Origin: Macrocystis pyrifera
Lineage: Eukaryota > Sar > Phaeophyceae > Laminariales > Laminariaceae
Direction of reading: 5' to 3'
Assembly: GCA_031763025.1 (NCBI GenBank)
Contig: JASSKH010000020.1
Location: 12,289,547-12,353,546, forward strand
DNA: 64,000 nt
Each line of letters begins with the position of its first letter. Within the stretch, counting starts at the first letter, position 1. Shown piece by piece: positions 33,840 to 45,558 of this stretch. A program made the translations under genes and the position numbers. A model generated the notes under the pieces. That model ran no database searches, was not told where the DNA came from, and worked only from the letters and a program-made list of their open reading frames with translations.

Positions 33840-34990
33840 GAGCATCGAATTTCTCGTCCGGGTTGCAAGGTTGGGGGGGGGGGGGGGGGGAGGATGGGGG
33901 TGGGGAGGCGGGGAGCGGGGAAGCAATCTATCAGTAGCGGAGACGATGTGGCGCAAGGGCAACCGCACAACAGTGGTCTGGTCATCACTGCGCGGGGATG
34001 GGAAACCCCTACCCTTTGATTTGGCGGATGCCTTGGGTACGATTACAGGGAATTTCATCGTCAAGATGGAAGGAGCACAGCAGGTAGCAGCGCTGAGCAA
34101 CATTGATGTGCGGAATTTCGCGCAGAGGGGAACAAAGCCTTTGGCCAAGCGTCGCTGCGTAGGACGAATAAGCTGGTGGAGCGTTTCCGGGTGGTCGCGT
34201 AAGGGGTGAGGACGTTCCACGCGCAAAACACGCAGGTGGCCCTGTCTAAGCAGTTTAAAGCATAATTTGTGCAATGCTTTAACAAATACCTCCAGGAGTG
34301 GTCGAAGGAGGTGGCCCGGCAAGCACATTTGCTGAAACAGGAAATTGGTACGTTTCCAGGGCCGAGCGACGTTTACCCGTTGCCCCTACCGCTGTTGTCG
34401 CGAACACATACGTGGGTCACGGCAGCACCCATCCACCTCGGTAACGTAGGATACGCCGACGAGCACGCCGCGGGGGGGTACAAGAGAGGACGGGGGGGGG
34501 GGGGGGGGGGGGGGGGGAGAAAGCGGGGGGACAAGCGGAAGCGGGGGCGCAGGGGGGTGGGGTGGAGGCTGCCGTACAAGTACAGGCACGAAGGCAGCTA
34601 CAGAACCCCGAAGGGTGCGTATCTGCCGAGGGACGAAGGCGGGTTGGGGAAGCGTAAGAGGGAGGGGGGGCGGGGGAGGGTGGGGGAGGAGGACGGGGGA
34701 CGGACAAGGATGGGAGGGAAACGACGGGCGGCGAGAAATGAGGACACGGGCTCCGCGGCACAGCGGAGCCAACCAAGCGAGCAACCGTCACGAGTTCTGG
34801 GGCGACTACGACGAGGGCGACGGCGGGGGGTTCGGGTTGGGCGCTTTGCCAAACGGGGGATCCGACTCCGGGGTCGGTGGCTTTGTCAGAAACAGGTGCG
34901 ATATCCGGCCGGTGCGTCGAAGATCATAAGCGTTAGGGGGTTGCACAGGGGTTGTTGGAGAGGGTGTCGGGGAAATCGGTGAGCCGGCAA
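33840..34990 (+). pseudogene. Gag-like part of the YR element (fossil), 3' portion
   Basis: Continues after the nested LTR element, starting with the duplicated GAGC. It includes a globular segment (about 34020-34330) with KYLQEWSKEVARQAHLLKQ, then a Gly/Arg-rich tail carried by G18 (33873-33890) and G26 (34492-34517) runs. A globular then basic Gly/Arg tail suits a Gag. It precedes RT. Broken. Confidence 0.4.
34492..34517 (+). repeat. Poly(G) tract of 26 bases
   Basis: An uninterrupted G26 run in the Gag tail of the YR element. Such runs recur in both YR elements of the window (G42 and C21 in the left one). Confidence 0.9.
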
Positions 34991-35078
34991 GCTTCGTGCG
35001 AGTTTTAGCCACGACGGCTGGGGCAGTTTTGTCGCGAGTAACCGGGGCGGGGGAAGGGGGGGAAAGGAGGGTTGTGCA

Positions 35079-36500
35079 ATGGTTGAGGGGTTCGTTGACA
35101 GCACCCCACATGGACCCAGAGCGCGTACAAGCGCTCTCCGGGGACAAACACTAGTTCCCGGAAATCGACAAGTTGAGGCACATAGCGCGCGTGGGGGTAC
35201 CAGTAGACGTTGGGCCAGGGGGGGGACCTTACACAGGAGCTTGCATACGGAAACCATTTACGCACGCAGAAAGTTAGCGACGCAGTGTGGGAAAAGGCGG
35301 TTGCGGACGTGGCGGGGGGCGGGGCGATTTTTTTCCCAAAGAAGTAAGCAGAGAAGGTTCCGGGACGGCGGGTGTTCCCAGCTGGGGTAGTAGAAGAGCG
35401 CGAATAGAAAAGGATAATCCACGACATGACCTTCGAGCACCCAAATGGGCGCGGGTCGGTGAACTCGACGACGGATTGGGATGAGATTCCGGCATGTGCG
35501 CTGGCAGGGGTGATGCATGAAGTTTTACAAAGGGTACTGGAGTTGAGGGTTAAGTTTGGGGATCGAGCGCGAATTCTTAGTAAACAAATGGACGTCAAAA
35601 ATGCGTTCAGACAGATCCCAGTAGACCCTGACGGTTCAGCGGCTTTCGGGTACGTATTGGCCGAGTACCTTTTCTTCGATTTGCTTTCGCAGTTTGGGTG
35701 GAGGGGTGGTCCGGGGTGGTGGGGCGTGATATGAGCTGCCACGCAGCATGCGCAACGCAACACCACGAGAGCATCCGCGTCGTTCCGAGGGCGGGAGACC
35801 GCGCGGTAGAGCACGTGACGGTTGCGCAGCCAACGGGCCGTCCAGTAGCCCAGTGGCCGGCAGAGTGCGCAGTGCGGCCAGCGAACGGGGGAGGGCCGGA
35901 CGATCCAGCCTTTGTGTTTTTTTTTATGGATAATGCCATATCAGTAGAGGCTCAGTGGGATCCGGGAGAGGCGCGGTGTTTGGACTTGTCTCGATCGCTA
36001 GCGGGAATCCACTAGCAGGCTATGGGCGAGAGGTCAGAAGGGGAGGAGCCGTTACATTCGGAAAAACAAGTTGACAGGCTGGGCAACGCAACCAGAGGTG
36101 TTGGGGTACGATGTTGACACGAAGAGCATGATTATTGCCCTCCCGAAACGAAATGTGGACGAATTACGCGCGCGATTAGCAGGTTGGCCAGCAGGGCGGC
36201 AGACGGCAACGGTGAGGGAGGTGCTAGTGTTAGCATGGAAGTTGCACCACGCATCCTTTGTAATCCGGCCCGGACGGTACTTCGTCCGTCCGCTTCTGCA
36301 GTTACCTGATCTGCATCTTGATGGGGTGGAGCGGGCCGGGGGGAGGGGTGCGTGGGGTAGGTTCAGAAAGCAAAAGGAAGCGAGACGAGTTCACGGTTGT
36401 CGCGGGAGTTCATGGCAGATGTGGGATGGTGGAGATGGGTTTTGGAGACGGGGGAGGGTACGGGGGAGAGAGCATAACGGCACCGTCTTTCAGCTCCGTG
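35079..36500 (+). pseudogene. Reverse transcriptase of the YR element (fossil)
   Basis: RT blocks in order on the plus strand: a finger/palm block with KQMDVKNAFRQIPVDPDG (about 35585-35640), GWRGGPGWWGV (about 35697-35730), a segment with FVFFFMDNAI at the place of the catalytic loop (about 35915-35945), and the thumb-like EVLGYDVDTKSMIIALPKRN with WKLHHASFVIRPGRYF (about 36095-36290). The left element of this window shows the same order, so the two belong to related families. Several breaks are present. Confidence 0.75.
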
Positions 36501-37111
36501 AAGCAGCGGCCGAGTAGAACCTGGTTTTCGGACGCATCCTGGACAGCGATAGGGGGGTTGTGCATGGAAACAGGGGTGTACGTGAGATTCTCCTGCCAGA
36601 AGAGGTGCAGAAACGTACGATAAAGGAGGGGCAGGCGGTAGGTGATTTAATTTCTATTAACCTGTTGGAGGTCATGGCCGTGGTGGTGACGGGGTTCGTA
36701 ACAGTAGACATGAGGGGCGAGAGACCGGGTAGGAAGGGGGAGGCAGTTTTGATGAGGGTAGATATCGAAGCAGCCGTAACCTGGGTGAAGAGGTGTCGTG
36801 ATGGGGGTAAGAAACAAGCGAGAGTAGGGGCGTTGATAAGAATGATAGGGGCGTTGGAAGCAAGGGAAAGGTGGTGTTTTCAGGCAAGGCACGTACGGGG
36901 GGTCAAACACAGGTTGGCAGACGGTCTGACTAGGTGGCGAGAGGAACAGATTCCCGAGAAACTGAATGCAGAATGTCCCGAAATCGCTTGGCAGGTGCAG
37001 GAACTGGGATCGGGGGAGCAGCTAATGTGTTCGGAGATATTGCGAGAGAGTACGCATTTGGAAGAGTTGCAGCTTCGTCTCGAAAAACTAACGAGGCGAA
37101 TTGGAGGATGA
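36500..37111 (+). pseudogene. RNase H domain of the YR element (fossil)
   Basis: The domain opens with WFSDASWTAIGGLCMETGVY (about 36510-36570), passes through an INLLEVMAVVVTGFV helix (about 36654-36700) and ends with RHVRGVKHRLADGLTRW (about 36888-36940). The SDAS start, the ITINLLE-type helix and the HVRGV...ADGLTR end are typical of DIRS-group RNase H. The 183-codon frame from 36560 is open throughout. Confidence 0.75.
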
Positions 37112-37139
37112 GGGCGAGCTGGCGATCGTTGGTCGGGAA

Positions 37140-38120
37140 GGGGTGTTGGCTGCAGAAAGACATGGGGGAAATGGAGTTAGTGGGGGAGTTGGTCGAGTTC
37201 ATGGGGTACTGCTGCGCAGAAAAGGGGAACAAGGAGTCGACTGTAGTAGGCAAGTTGGTGGCGATTAATTTCTACCATGACTAGTTGGTCGGGATTTCGG
37301 TGCCCATGAGTAACCCTTTGATCAGATCGGTGAGGCAAGGTATCAAGAGGGCACACGTAGAGACGGGTAGTCAGCAGAGGGTACGAAGATCATTGACTTG
37401 GGGGACGCTGAGGGAGATGCAAGGAAGCACTGCATCATGGGGGGAGGGGGGGGGGGGGTGTTATGGATAGGTCTGGCACTGTGCTATTCTTTTATGTTGC
37501 GAGCGTCAGATTTGTTTGCCAAGGAGAGAGGGGTGTATCATAAGGTATACTGCTTAAGGAGGGGGGGTGTAGCGTTTTTCAGAGATAACGATCAACTGGC
37601 GGAGGGTAGCATTCGGGAAGCCAATAAGGTAGAGGTGAGGTGCAGGAGATCGAAAGGAGATCAAGGAACAAAAGGAGCGGCGCTAGGCAGGACAAGATCA
37701 GGGTGGGGTGGAGGAGAGGAAGGGGGGGCAGTGGGGCTATTGGTGGATCGTTTCGAAATGTACAACGGCGGGGAGTTGACAGGGAAAGCGCCTTTGATGT
37801 CATATCGAGGAACGGATGATTGGAGGGTCTGGTCCAGGGGGAAGGCAACCCAATGCTTGAGGAAGGGTCTCGCCAGTGTAGGGAGGAGATGGAGGGAAGA
37901 GGGGGGGGGAGCGGGGGCAAGTCTGATTCCGGATGAATTCGCGTTGCATTCGGGGAGAACAGGGGGGGCAACCAAACTGGCCGCGAGAAGAGTGCCAGAG
38001 GCAGTGAGTAAGAAAGAAGGGAGGTGGTCGTCGGACTCGTTTATGGTGTACGTTAGGGCTAACATGGAAGACCCGGTATGGGCATCAGAGGTGATGGAGC
38101 ATGGGGGGGGGGGAGTTTGA
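37140..38120 (+). pseudogene. Tyrosine recombinase of the YR element (fossil)
   Basis: An N-terminal helical part (about 37140-37400) is followed by a 240-codon open frame (37398-38120). It shows FMLRASDLF (first catalytic Arg), a basic middle, FALHSGRTGGATKLAA (the HxxR box) and DSFMVYVRAN (nucleophilic Tyr) in the right order. This is the enzyme that integrates DIRS/Ngaro elements in place of a DDE integrase. The catalytic part looks whole; the upstream part is not continuous with it. Confidence 0.8.
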
Positions 38121-38532
38121 GAGACAGCCAAGACAAGGGACTAGATGGGGTTAAATACTATAGGTGCTACTCCGCCCGGTATAGTAAGGACCGCTTGGGA
38201 GGCTGCAAAGTACCCAAACATTTCCTACACAAATCCGGACGAAGGGGGAAAGGAACCGCGGTCTCGTGAGGGGAGGCGTTCCACTAGCGGAACGCGACCG
38301 GAAAGGAGGTCGACCGCGTTTCGTTTGTGTGGACGGGGGGCAGGTGTAAGCAAGCGAAAAGGGACGGGGCGCGACCCCCCCCCCCCCCTTTCTCTCTTCC
38401 CTCCGGCTATTTTTATAGGGTTAATGAAGGCGTACGCATGAAGGGGGGGGACGGGCCAGGGCAGCCACCCCCCCCCACCATTTCGGCTTCTTCAATTATT
38501 ATCAAGGATGTTTTCGTGGAAGTGGATAACCA

Positions 38533-38859
38533 AAGAGGAAGGTTGTCGTAGGGGCAACCTGGTGTTTGGGCGGTAACCGGTAGAAAGGATAAACCAGTTA
38601 AGGAATGAGACGGTTTTGGAGGGTTTCCCATAAAATAACAACGGATTTTGAGTACCCGGGTAAGAATGAAAAATATTTGAAGTTCCGGATGATTGATCAA
38701 GAAAGACCAACGCAGTTCAGATACGAGCAAGCAGCAGCGTAGTAGAGCGGTGTGAAGCGAGGTCGTCGGTGCAGCGAGTATCCAGCACAGATAGCTAACG
38801 GGCAAGGCCCTGCACAAGCTGAATAGAAACGAGCAGGGGACGTCAGGGAGTCGTCTAGT
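38533..38859 (+). repeat. Right terminal direct repeat of the YR element
   Basis: Same orientation as 24027-24355. It lies about 410 bp after the recombinase stop and is followed by TACCCCGAG, which also precedes the left copy. Confidence 0.85.
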
Positions 38860-38869
38860 TACCCCGAGG

Positions 38870-40735
38870 AAAATACGAACAGACCAAACAGTAGAGAAAA
38901 GACAACGAACGTGTAATACCTGATACGCACGAGCGCGGACCTCACTTTATATTTATGTCTGAGGTTTAGATGTGCTAGGGTTGTGGTGTGTGTATTAGTC
39001 TTTGCTTTGGTGTTTTTTTTTTTCTTACTGAGGTATTCTTCAACTCCAGAGTTATGACATATTGAAGCCTGTTCTGCGACAGAATGCATTCATTGTGGCG
39101 ATGAGTTGTTGATGTGAGTACAACAACAATAATACATGCAATGCAAAACATAAATGGAGCGCATGGTACACCTCAAGCAAGAAAATAGCGAACAGAATTT
39201 AATCAATACGTACCGACCTGTAAATAAAAATCCGAACGAAAAACGAGGAAAAACAAGCAAATAAGGTACGGGTATACGAATACATACCAGGTATACTGTC
39301 TGTAGCTCGCATTACAATTGGGGGTAGAGCGGCACTCCAATTAACAAAATCGTCGTGGTTTATTCTCAAATGTATTTGATATCATCTTTGTGGGTGATGA
39401 GTTCCAAATTTACTTGGGGGCGATGGAGGTGGTTGTGTGTTATTTGTTCTATGATACATGTCGACACACTATACATCCAGCACACCCAGTGCGCATGCCG
39501 GTTTTTTTCGACCTTAGAGATACACCATATTGTTGTTGCTGTTGTCACAATACCTCCCAACCGAAAACGTCCGTCTTCACACGAAGAAGCTGGAGGTCTG
39601 TTGTAGGAAGATCCGAAAAACCTTAAAAATCGAAGTTAGGCAGCACAAAAATACGACACGAGATGAAGGCGCACACATCCCTAGGATGAAATGAATGTGC
39701 AAACTGAAGTATAAAATGTCCGCAGGTGTATTCTCTCAAGTACAGCATGGAGTTCTCCCCGTTGCGTTGCCACAACTAACCAACTCGTGGCTACTCACTA
39801 CAGCGAGCGGTTGGTTGCTGTCTGGAGTGTTGCCTGCACCGTACGAAACACACGGTAGTCGTGAACACAGGGAGGAACACGCTTGCTGTCTGGAGTACTG
39901 TCAAAATGACGACTCGCGGACATCCGGTGAAAGAGGAGCGATCGAACCAAAAAACACCACACAAGATATCAACGATCGCCGTCTCTTCCCGGACTGTCTG
40001 ACAACAAAAGGTGCAGCACAGCTATGATACCACGTCCCTGATAATTGCGGCGGTCATTCCCCATGAGGGGCATACAGACAGTAGTATAACTCGCCAAACC
40101 TACAAAGACCATTGACGTTAACAGCAAGTATACTGCCTCTTGAAAAACAAAACCGGAAAAAACGATGGCTGCTTCTCTCGTGATGGTGTGCGCGCCGGTC
40201 ATGGGTCTCCGTGTGATGTCCTGCTGCCGTTTTTCATGTCCACCTTATCGCCTTAGCCCAATTCGCCCGCTCCTTTGCACGTGCTCTCGTTGCCACTCAG
40301 CACTTACTTCCAGTCGGTTCTTCTTCTCCCCCGTCCCGAAAAAAAACAATCCTCGCACTTGCCATTCGGATCTGCTGTTGCTGTTTTCACGTTAAAAATG
40401 GTCCTTTCTACCCAGCTTGATCAGTACCCAGTGTCCGTCCTGATTTCGTATGCTAAACGAGATACTGATTATGTGGTCACAGAGGGCTGTGAGACAGACT
40501 GCAGAGAGAGGAAGAACAAAAAAATAAACAACAAGAATCAAAGTTCAAGGTTCAAGCAAGTGAAGTGCCAGCGTACCGGGTACGAACACAATAGCACAAC
40601 AAGCAAGACTAGATAATAAGATCAAAAAACGAAAAAATTAAATATCTCCAATAAAACAGAATCCAAATGACGCAAGGAGATCAGGAAGGCTGCTATTAGG
40701 GTCTAACGTCATTCTTATCGGAGAGCCTTTCTCCA
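38870..40735. other. Stretch with no supported gene
   Basis: Several short frames, none with a motif. TACCAGGTA at about 39286. The CAAGTGAA...ACCGGGTACG unit at 40556-40586 matches units inside the nested LTR element at 30160-30230. Confidence 0.45.
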
Positions 40736-40739
40736 AAAT

Positions 40740-41075
40740 GTCCACATTTGTTTTGCGCAATTTTTTAATCTTCCTGATTTTCCTGATCTTTTTTTCCAAC
40801 TATATGAATTTTAACAAACTTCCAGATATTCCTGATTTGTTTTTCAAACTAAATGGAATTTAACAAACTTTGCAATAACATAATTCCTGTCGGAGAGATT
40901 AAAACAAACAAAGTTCTACACTTTTTTCGCGCAACTTTCCTATCTTCCAATTTTTCGTGATTTTTTTTCCAAAATATATGTGAAATTTAACAAACTTTTT
41001 TGCTTCTGGAATAATTCACGTATACTGACAGAACGCCTCTGTATATTGATTCATGTCTCAAAAATATTTCCAAAC
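40740..41075. repeat. AT-rich repeat family copy 1 (with internal sub-repeats)
   Basis: Related to 44130-44330. Shared words are TTTTT(C)ATCTTCC, GTGAAATTTAACAA, a TTGCTT.TGGA...TTCACG stretch and GACAGAACGCCTC(T/C)GTATATTGAT. Within this copy the ATCTTCC-TGATTTT-AATTTAACAAACTT module is repeated about three times. Both minus strands encode a similar short peptide (SIYxGVLS), but this may follow from DNA identity alone. Confidence 0.75.
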
Positions 41076-41079
41076 TTTG

Positions 41080-42560
41080 GAAGTAATGGAAATAAAGCTC
41101 TTCGATAATAATGAGCCCTTGGCAAACATTCGTATTCAGGAAGGACAGATAGCTGCCGCGCGGACGAAGCAACACGGAGGAGAGGAAGATGCCGGCATGC
41201 GGTCGGCGGGGCGCCGCGGGAAAAGGAAGCAAATGGAGAGAAAAGGCAAAAGGCAAGAAGGAAGGACATGTGAGAGAAAAAAATGAGAACATCGAACTCC
41301 AGACGGTGATAAGAACATGCGTGCTCGTCTGACTTAGAAAATCGGTTCGGTAACCTATTAGCCACACCCTCTGTCGTCGCCTTGCTAATCTCGTCAACGG
41401 TGGTGGCAGTTGTCAGTACTGCCGCTGTCGTGCCCCCTCCCCCATTGAACAACTCAACAAGAAACAAACAAAACTTGCTAGACTTCAAGAGCTGGTCGAA
41501 CCGATACCGGGCCACAGGTCTATCATTTCGTTTCTGCATTCGTCGACAGCTGTATCGGTACGGCTGCCCCCCCCCCCCCCTCGCTCCCCCCGCTCACCTT
41601 GTCGCCGCGTTTGGTTCCTTCAGCTGCCTGGCAAAGCCGACTTCTCTGCGCCTCGTCTCTGTGCCACCTCGTCATGAAACAGTCCTCCGATTCGACGACC
41701 CCCGGGTACCACTTCTCGCTCTTCTAAACCGCCCTCGGCCATAACACTGTTTCTACTCCGAACAGCAAAGGGGAGCTTTCCGCGGAGCCCTCCGTGGCTT
41801 GATAAACCCTGGGGTCGTCTGCTAGACTTTGAGCACATGGCGGGATCCGCGGTCAAGATGAATGCCCTCTCCTGGACTCAAAAAGTAAAATATAAAAAAT
41901 TCGACTTCGTGGTTCGTTTTTGAAACCCCCAAAAACGGCGTTTAAAAACGTTCCCAAAAACACAAGTTCTCCTTCGGTTCGCGTTTCGTTTTTCGCAGGC
42001 ATTCCTGAACTTGGTGTTCGAGGTATGTGTCTCAATTGACTCCGCTCGGCCGATTTAGGGGAGGTAGAGCCAGTCGCAAAGTTGCTCAGACAAACACGGA
42101 CTGCAGCAAGTGCCCTGGAATGAGTCGGTCTCAGTTGCTACTAGAGGCAGCAGCTGCCTACGCATCATGTACGCTGATTCGGACTAACACACCGTCCGCC
42201 ACACATGCCGGCTAGACGAGGCATTCCATGAAGAATTCGGAGTTAGATGGCGATGTGATCACCGGCGTAGAAGGTGCGGTGAAGTTATTGGAGAAACAGA
42301 GGTAGGCAAAAAAGATCTCGCGACATACTTCGCGTTGTGGTTGGCGTTTCTTATTAACCGCGTGCACTCAAAGCTCATTGCACCGACGGCGATATGTAGA
42401 CCGCAGCCGGATCTTAAGGGCGTCAGAGGAACTCGAAACACATTCGTCTTCACCGGAACCAACAATTATAGATCAGACGCCTCCACCTCTACCAGACTCG
42501 GGAGAAAGCCTCACTTCCAAGCGTCGTTAACCAGGATTGATCCTAGGCGAGGGCAGCGCA
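41080..42560. other. Stretch without a clear gene
   Basis: A C14 run lies at about 41567-41580. A possible plus-strand exon, KNSELDGDVITGVEGAVKLL (42233-42301), ends in the donor CAGAG/GTAGGC, but no partner exon can be shown. It may be the upstream part of the degraded ORF at 42571-43428. Confidence 0.35.
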
Positions 42561-42570
42561 CGAGGGGCTG

Positions 42571-43428
42571 TTGGAGGGGACGGGTCTCACCGTGAAAATG
42601 GTGAGACCTTATGTGCCATGGAGCTCTGCGTGGGAGACCACGGAGGTTGAGCGTGATGTGGAGCAGAAAGGAGAGAGGAGGGGTGATGATGATAATTCTG
42701 AAAAGACAGGGGGGAGGGAAGGACGGCGAGGGGGAAAGTACGGACGGTTGGATGGGAGGGGCGCAGGCAAAGCGGTCAGAAGCGGAAGGGGAATGTGAGG
42801 CTACAAGATCCGGATGATGTCTAGGAAGACAGGGGGGAGGGAGAGGCGGGAGGAGGTTTCTGAAGAGGCTGGGAAGGAGGGGGGCGGGCTCAGGAGTACC
42901 AGTCGTAAGCGGACGACCAACGGGATGCTCCTCGATCAGGGTCACGATCCGTCCTCTGGTCACGATGAAGAGGACGAAGAAGAGTGCAAGTCGGAGTCAG
43001 ATGGTGTGGGATGAAAGCAGAGTACAGGGGGCGGGAGTCGGGGGGGGGGGCGGGGCTCATCCCAAGAAGACGAAGAGGAGGAGGCGATGGAAAGCGAGGG
43101 TCCTGTCTCGGCGGGGGTAAAGACGGTTCGTATTGAGAAGCTTACTGTCGACCACAAGCTGTACACCTCTTCGGCGTGTTATTTTTGCTCAGCCGGCCGA
43201 GTGTCGGACTACGATAGGTGCTTAGTGTTCACGAAGTACCCGGCTCTTGTCCCGAAGCTTCAGTCGAGCGTAGCCGAGGAGAAGGGTATCATGGATTCAG
43301 GGGTAGACCCTGCTGGGGTCGGCGGTAGAAGGAAAAAAAGAACGCGAAATCAAGTTCTCCAGGAGCAACAAATTCTGCTTGAGGAAGAGGTTTACTGGAA
43401 CAGTGTTTGGGGATTCCTTCTGCGGTAG
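42571..43428 (+). pseudogene. Degraded purine-rich ORF of unknown function
   Basis: One plus-strand frame is open over three consecutive pieces (42571-42798, 42814-43014, 43087-43428), separated by stops. The first two pieces are very rich in Gly, Arg, Glu and Asp. The last is more globular, with SSACYFCSAGRVSDYDRC (a CxxC) and a basic helix RRKKRTRNQVLQEQQILLEE. An acidic/basic linker followed by a small Cys-containing and helical end suggests a nuclear or nucleic-acid-binding protein, which is inference. It may be a host pseudogene or a transposon accessory protein. Confidence 0.35.
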
Positions 43429-44129
43429 CTATAATCTCCAGATATTTTATCGGAACGGAAACAAAAAACATCGCTATCTTAACACGCTGCGTTTAGAACT
43501 TTGGCCGGTTTGTGCCCGCCGGAGAGTGACGGTGACTTGTTTGAGGTTCATCAGAGCAGCTTGGATTTCTCTCGACATGGATCCCCCGCAGGTTCTCAAA
43601 AGAGGCCCACATCTCGATTAAGAGGTGCTCCAGTGGTCAAAGTTGGCCAAAGTTTGGGTTTCACAAAATGAGACGAACAACAACCCCCAACTGAACATTT
43701 GCACTTCACTTGCGGACGGGTACGACTCGCCACAGGAAACTGCAGCCCGCGAAAATGAGGGATACTCATGATAGAGTTTGTGAGGGCGTCGGATGCGCCA
43801 GACGGCAGTCGTAGGCAGCGAGAAACGACTCGCGAGGTGTTTTCGTGTATTCGAAGTTGCGAGCGAGTACCACAAAAAGCTCGCAAAAACGAGAAAATGT
43901 TTCATTTCAGGCAGGAGAGCATAGATGGCACAATGGCTACATCGCCGGTGACGAAATCGCCATCACTGGAAGATTGCTGTTCTCCAGCAGGCAGAATCTA
44001 TACGTCTTAGGCAGTCGTCGTTAAAGATGCTACCTGGCTCAAACGTACGTTCCCATGATGGTTAGTAATAAGGTATTGGGCCCAAACAAGTGCGAAAATG
44101 GGCCAAAAGGGACATTTTTTATCGGCCAG

Positions 44130-44330
44130 CTTTTTCCCCAAAATTTCCATGATTTTTTCGCCCAATTTTTTCATCTTCCAGATTTTCCTGTTGTTTTTTT
44201 TCAAATACGTGAAATTTAACAAGCATGATTGTTTTGCTTTTGGAGAATTTCACGAATAGCGACAGAACGCCTCCGTATATTGATAATATGTATACATATA
44301 TATATCTAGTTTTTTCCAAACTTTGGGAAA
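44130..44330. repeat. AT-rich repeat family copy 2
   Basis: Same orientation as 40920-41075. It ends with GACAGAACGCCTCCGTATAT and is followed by a TTTCCAAACTTTGG word shared with copy 1 (41070). Confidence 0.75.
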
Positions 44331-44339
44331 TCTGGAAAA

Positions 44340-45455
44340 TACTTAGAAAGCTTTGTATTCTCGTACATTTGCGTCAATCATTCTACAACCACGAAATACG
44401 GACTTTGGTTGCAAATCCCCGACTCTAATTTCAAGTCGTACTTATATGTTGCCGAAATGCCTACGCGCGGGTACTTCACGCATTCCTGAGCGTGCCAGCG
44501 TCCCCTTGACCAGTCCCTTTAGATCGCAGCTCGGTCTTGGGGACAAAACCAGTCAAATCACATTATAAGTAGTTTGTCTCCAAACCGGGACTGCGCTTCT
44601 AAAAGTATAATGGTCGCAGTAACGTGTGTGGTTGTTGCTGTTTGTGTAGACGTACATGTTCTCCTCGCTGATGGTGCGACCGCGTGTCGTAGATTGCTCA
44701 AGTTCAGGCGAGGGCTCGCGGCTTCGGCGTTTTGCTTTCGTTTCTTTCAAGTGAGGTTTCTTTATATTGTACTATGATTGTTGATAGTAGTGAACGTGGT
44801 ATTGCATCGGCTCGGGTTTTGCACTCGATCAGAAGGTTTAGGAGGGGAGGGGTCATCCGCGTGTTGACAAAGTCAGGTACCCGTGTTCCATTTTACCCGG
44901 AAACACTTACATACTGCGAGCAAGTAAAAATTACACGCCACTAACGGTGTTTTGACTTCGAGAAATCGCTTTCGTTTTCTTTTGTTCTTTAGTATTTTGC
45001 GTGTGCCCTCCCAAATCTGAATTGTTTTGTTTCCTTCAAGGCCACGCTGGCTGGCACCTAAGCGTCCCCTGTGCCACGTAATAATGTGCTCGACTGCAAG
45101 TTTAAAAAACGAACGAACGTTTCAAAACGGGGCTGTGATGATTTTACCCGATGAGAGGCTGGCCAGTGTTTAGAGTTGATCAGAAATCACACTTTAGGAC
45201 GTGAAAACCACAAGGCGACTAAATGGCGCTATCAGGGTGGCTTGGGCCGGTGGCACCATCGCGGCTCCACAAGGTATTAGCGTTACCAGGGTTTTCATGC
45301 AAGCCACCTGCGAAAACATGTTGTCTTCTGGTGTCCTCTGTTAATCTCATTTCATTCGTTTTTTTCCGTGACCACTCCAATTCGTCGTTCCTCACCCTGC
45401 ATCATACCGGGACCTTCTCCTGGTGAGCGCCCTCTGAGAAAGCCAAGGATATTGC
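44340..45455. other. Stretch with no supported gene
   Basis: Short frames only; nothing recognisable on either strand. Confidence 0.45.
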
Positions 45456-45457
45456 GC

Positions 45458-45558
45458 TTTTTTTTTTTTTTTTTTATCCTCCGGCGGATTGGTAAAAATA
45501 AAGCTTGGGCTCACCACACTTCCACGTTCCAATTTCGTGTCGTGTGTCAATTTAGCCC
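45458..45558 (-). mobile_element. Retroposon 3' tail with poly(A), fused to U6
   Basis: The 83 bp at 45558-45476 (minus) match 19020-19103 with only about three differences, and run into 18 A residues (T18 at 45458-45475 on the plus strand). The junction is immediately at the U6 T7 end. A matching flanking duplication was looked for (GCGCAATATCC after the tail) and not found with confidence. Confidence 0.85.

Larger units (their letters stand above)
24018..38868 (+). mobile_element. YR (DIRS/Ngaro-like) retroelement with direct terminal repeats, split by a nested LTR element (fossil)
   Basis: Direct repeats of about 325 bp lie at both ends (24027-24355 and 38533-38859), and TACCCCGAG flanks them on each outer side (24018-24026 and 38860-38868). 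Between them, on the plus strand, are a Gln/Gly-rich Gag-like part, RT, RNase H, and a tyrosine recombinase. An 8.35-kb LTR element (25495-33839) sits inside the Gag part; without it the element is about 6.5 kb. The YR identity is seen directly (R, HxxR and Y positions in 37398-38120). The terminal repeats differ by roughly 10 per cent, so it is older than its passenger. It is broken, with several breaks plus the insertion; the recombinase part looks whole. Confidence 0.85.

Noticed and set aside
34373-34852. Pro-rich minus-strand ORFs
   Set aside because: Antisense of the G-rich Gag tail of the YR element.
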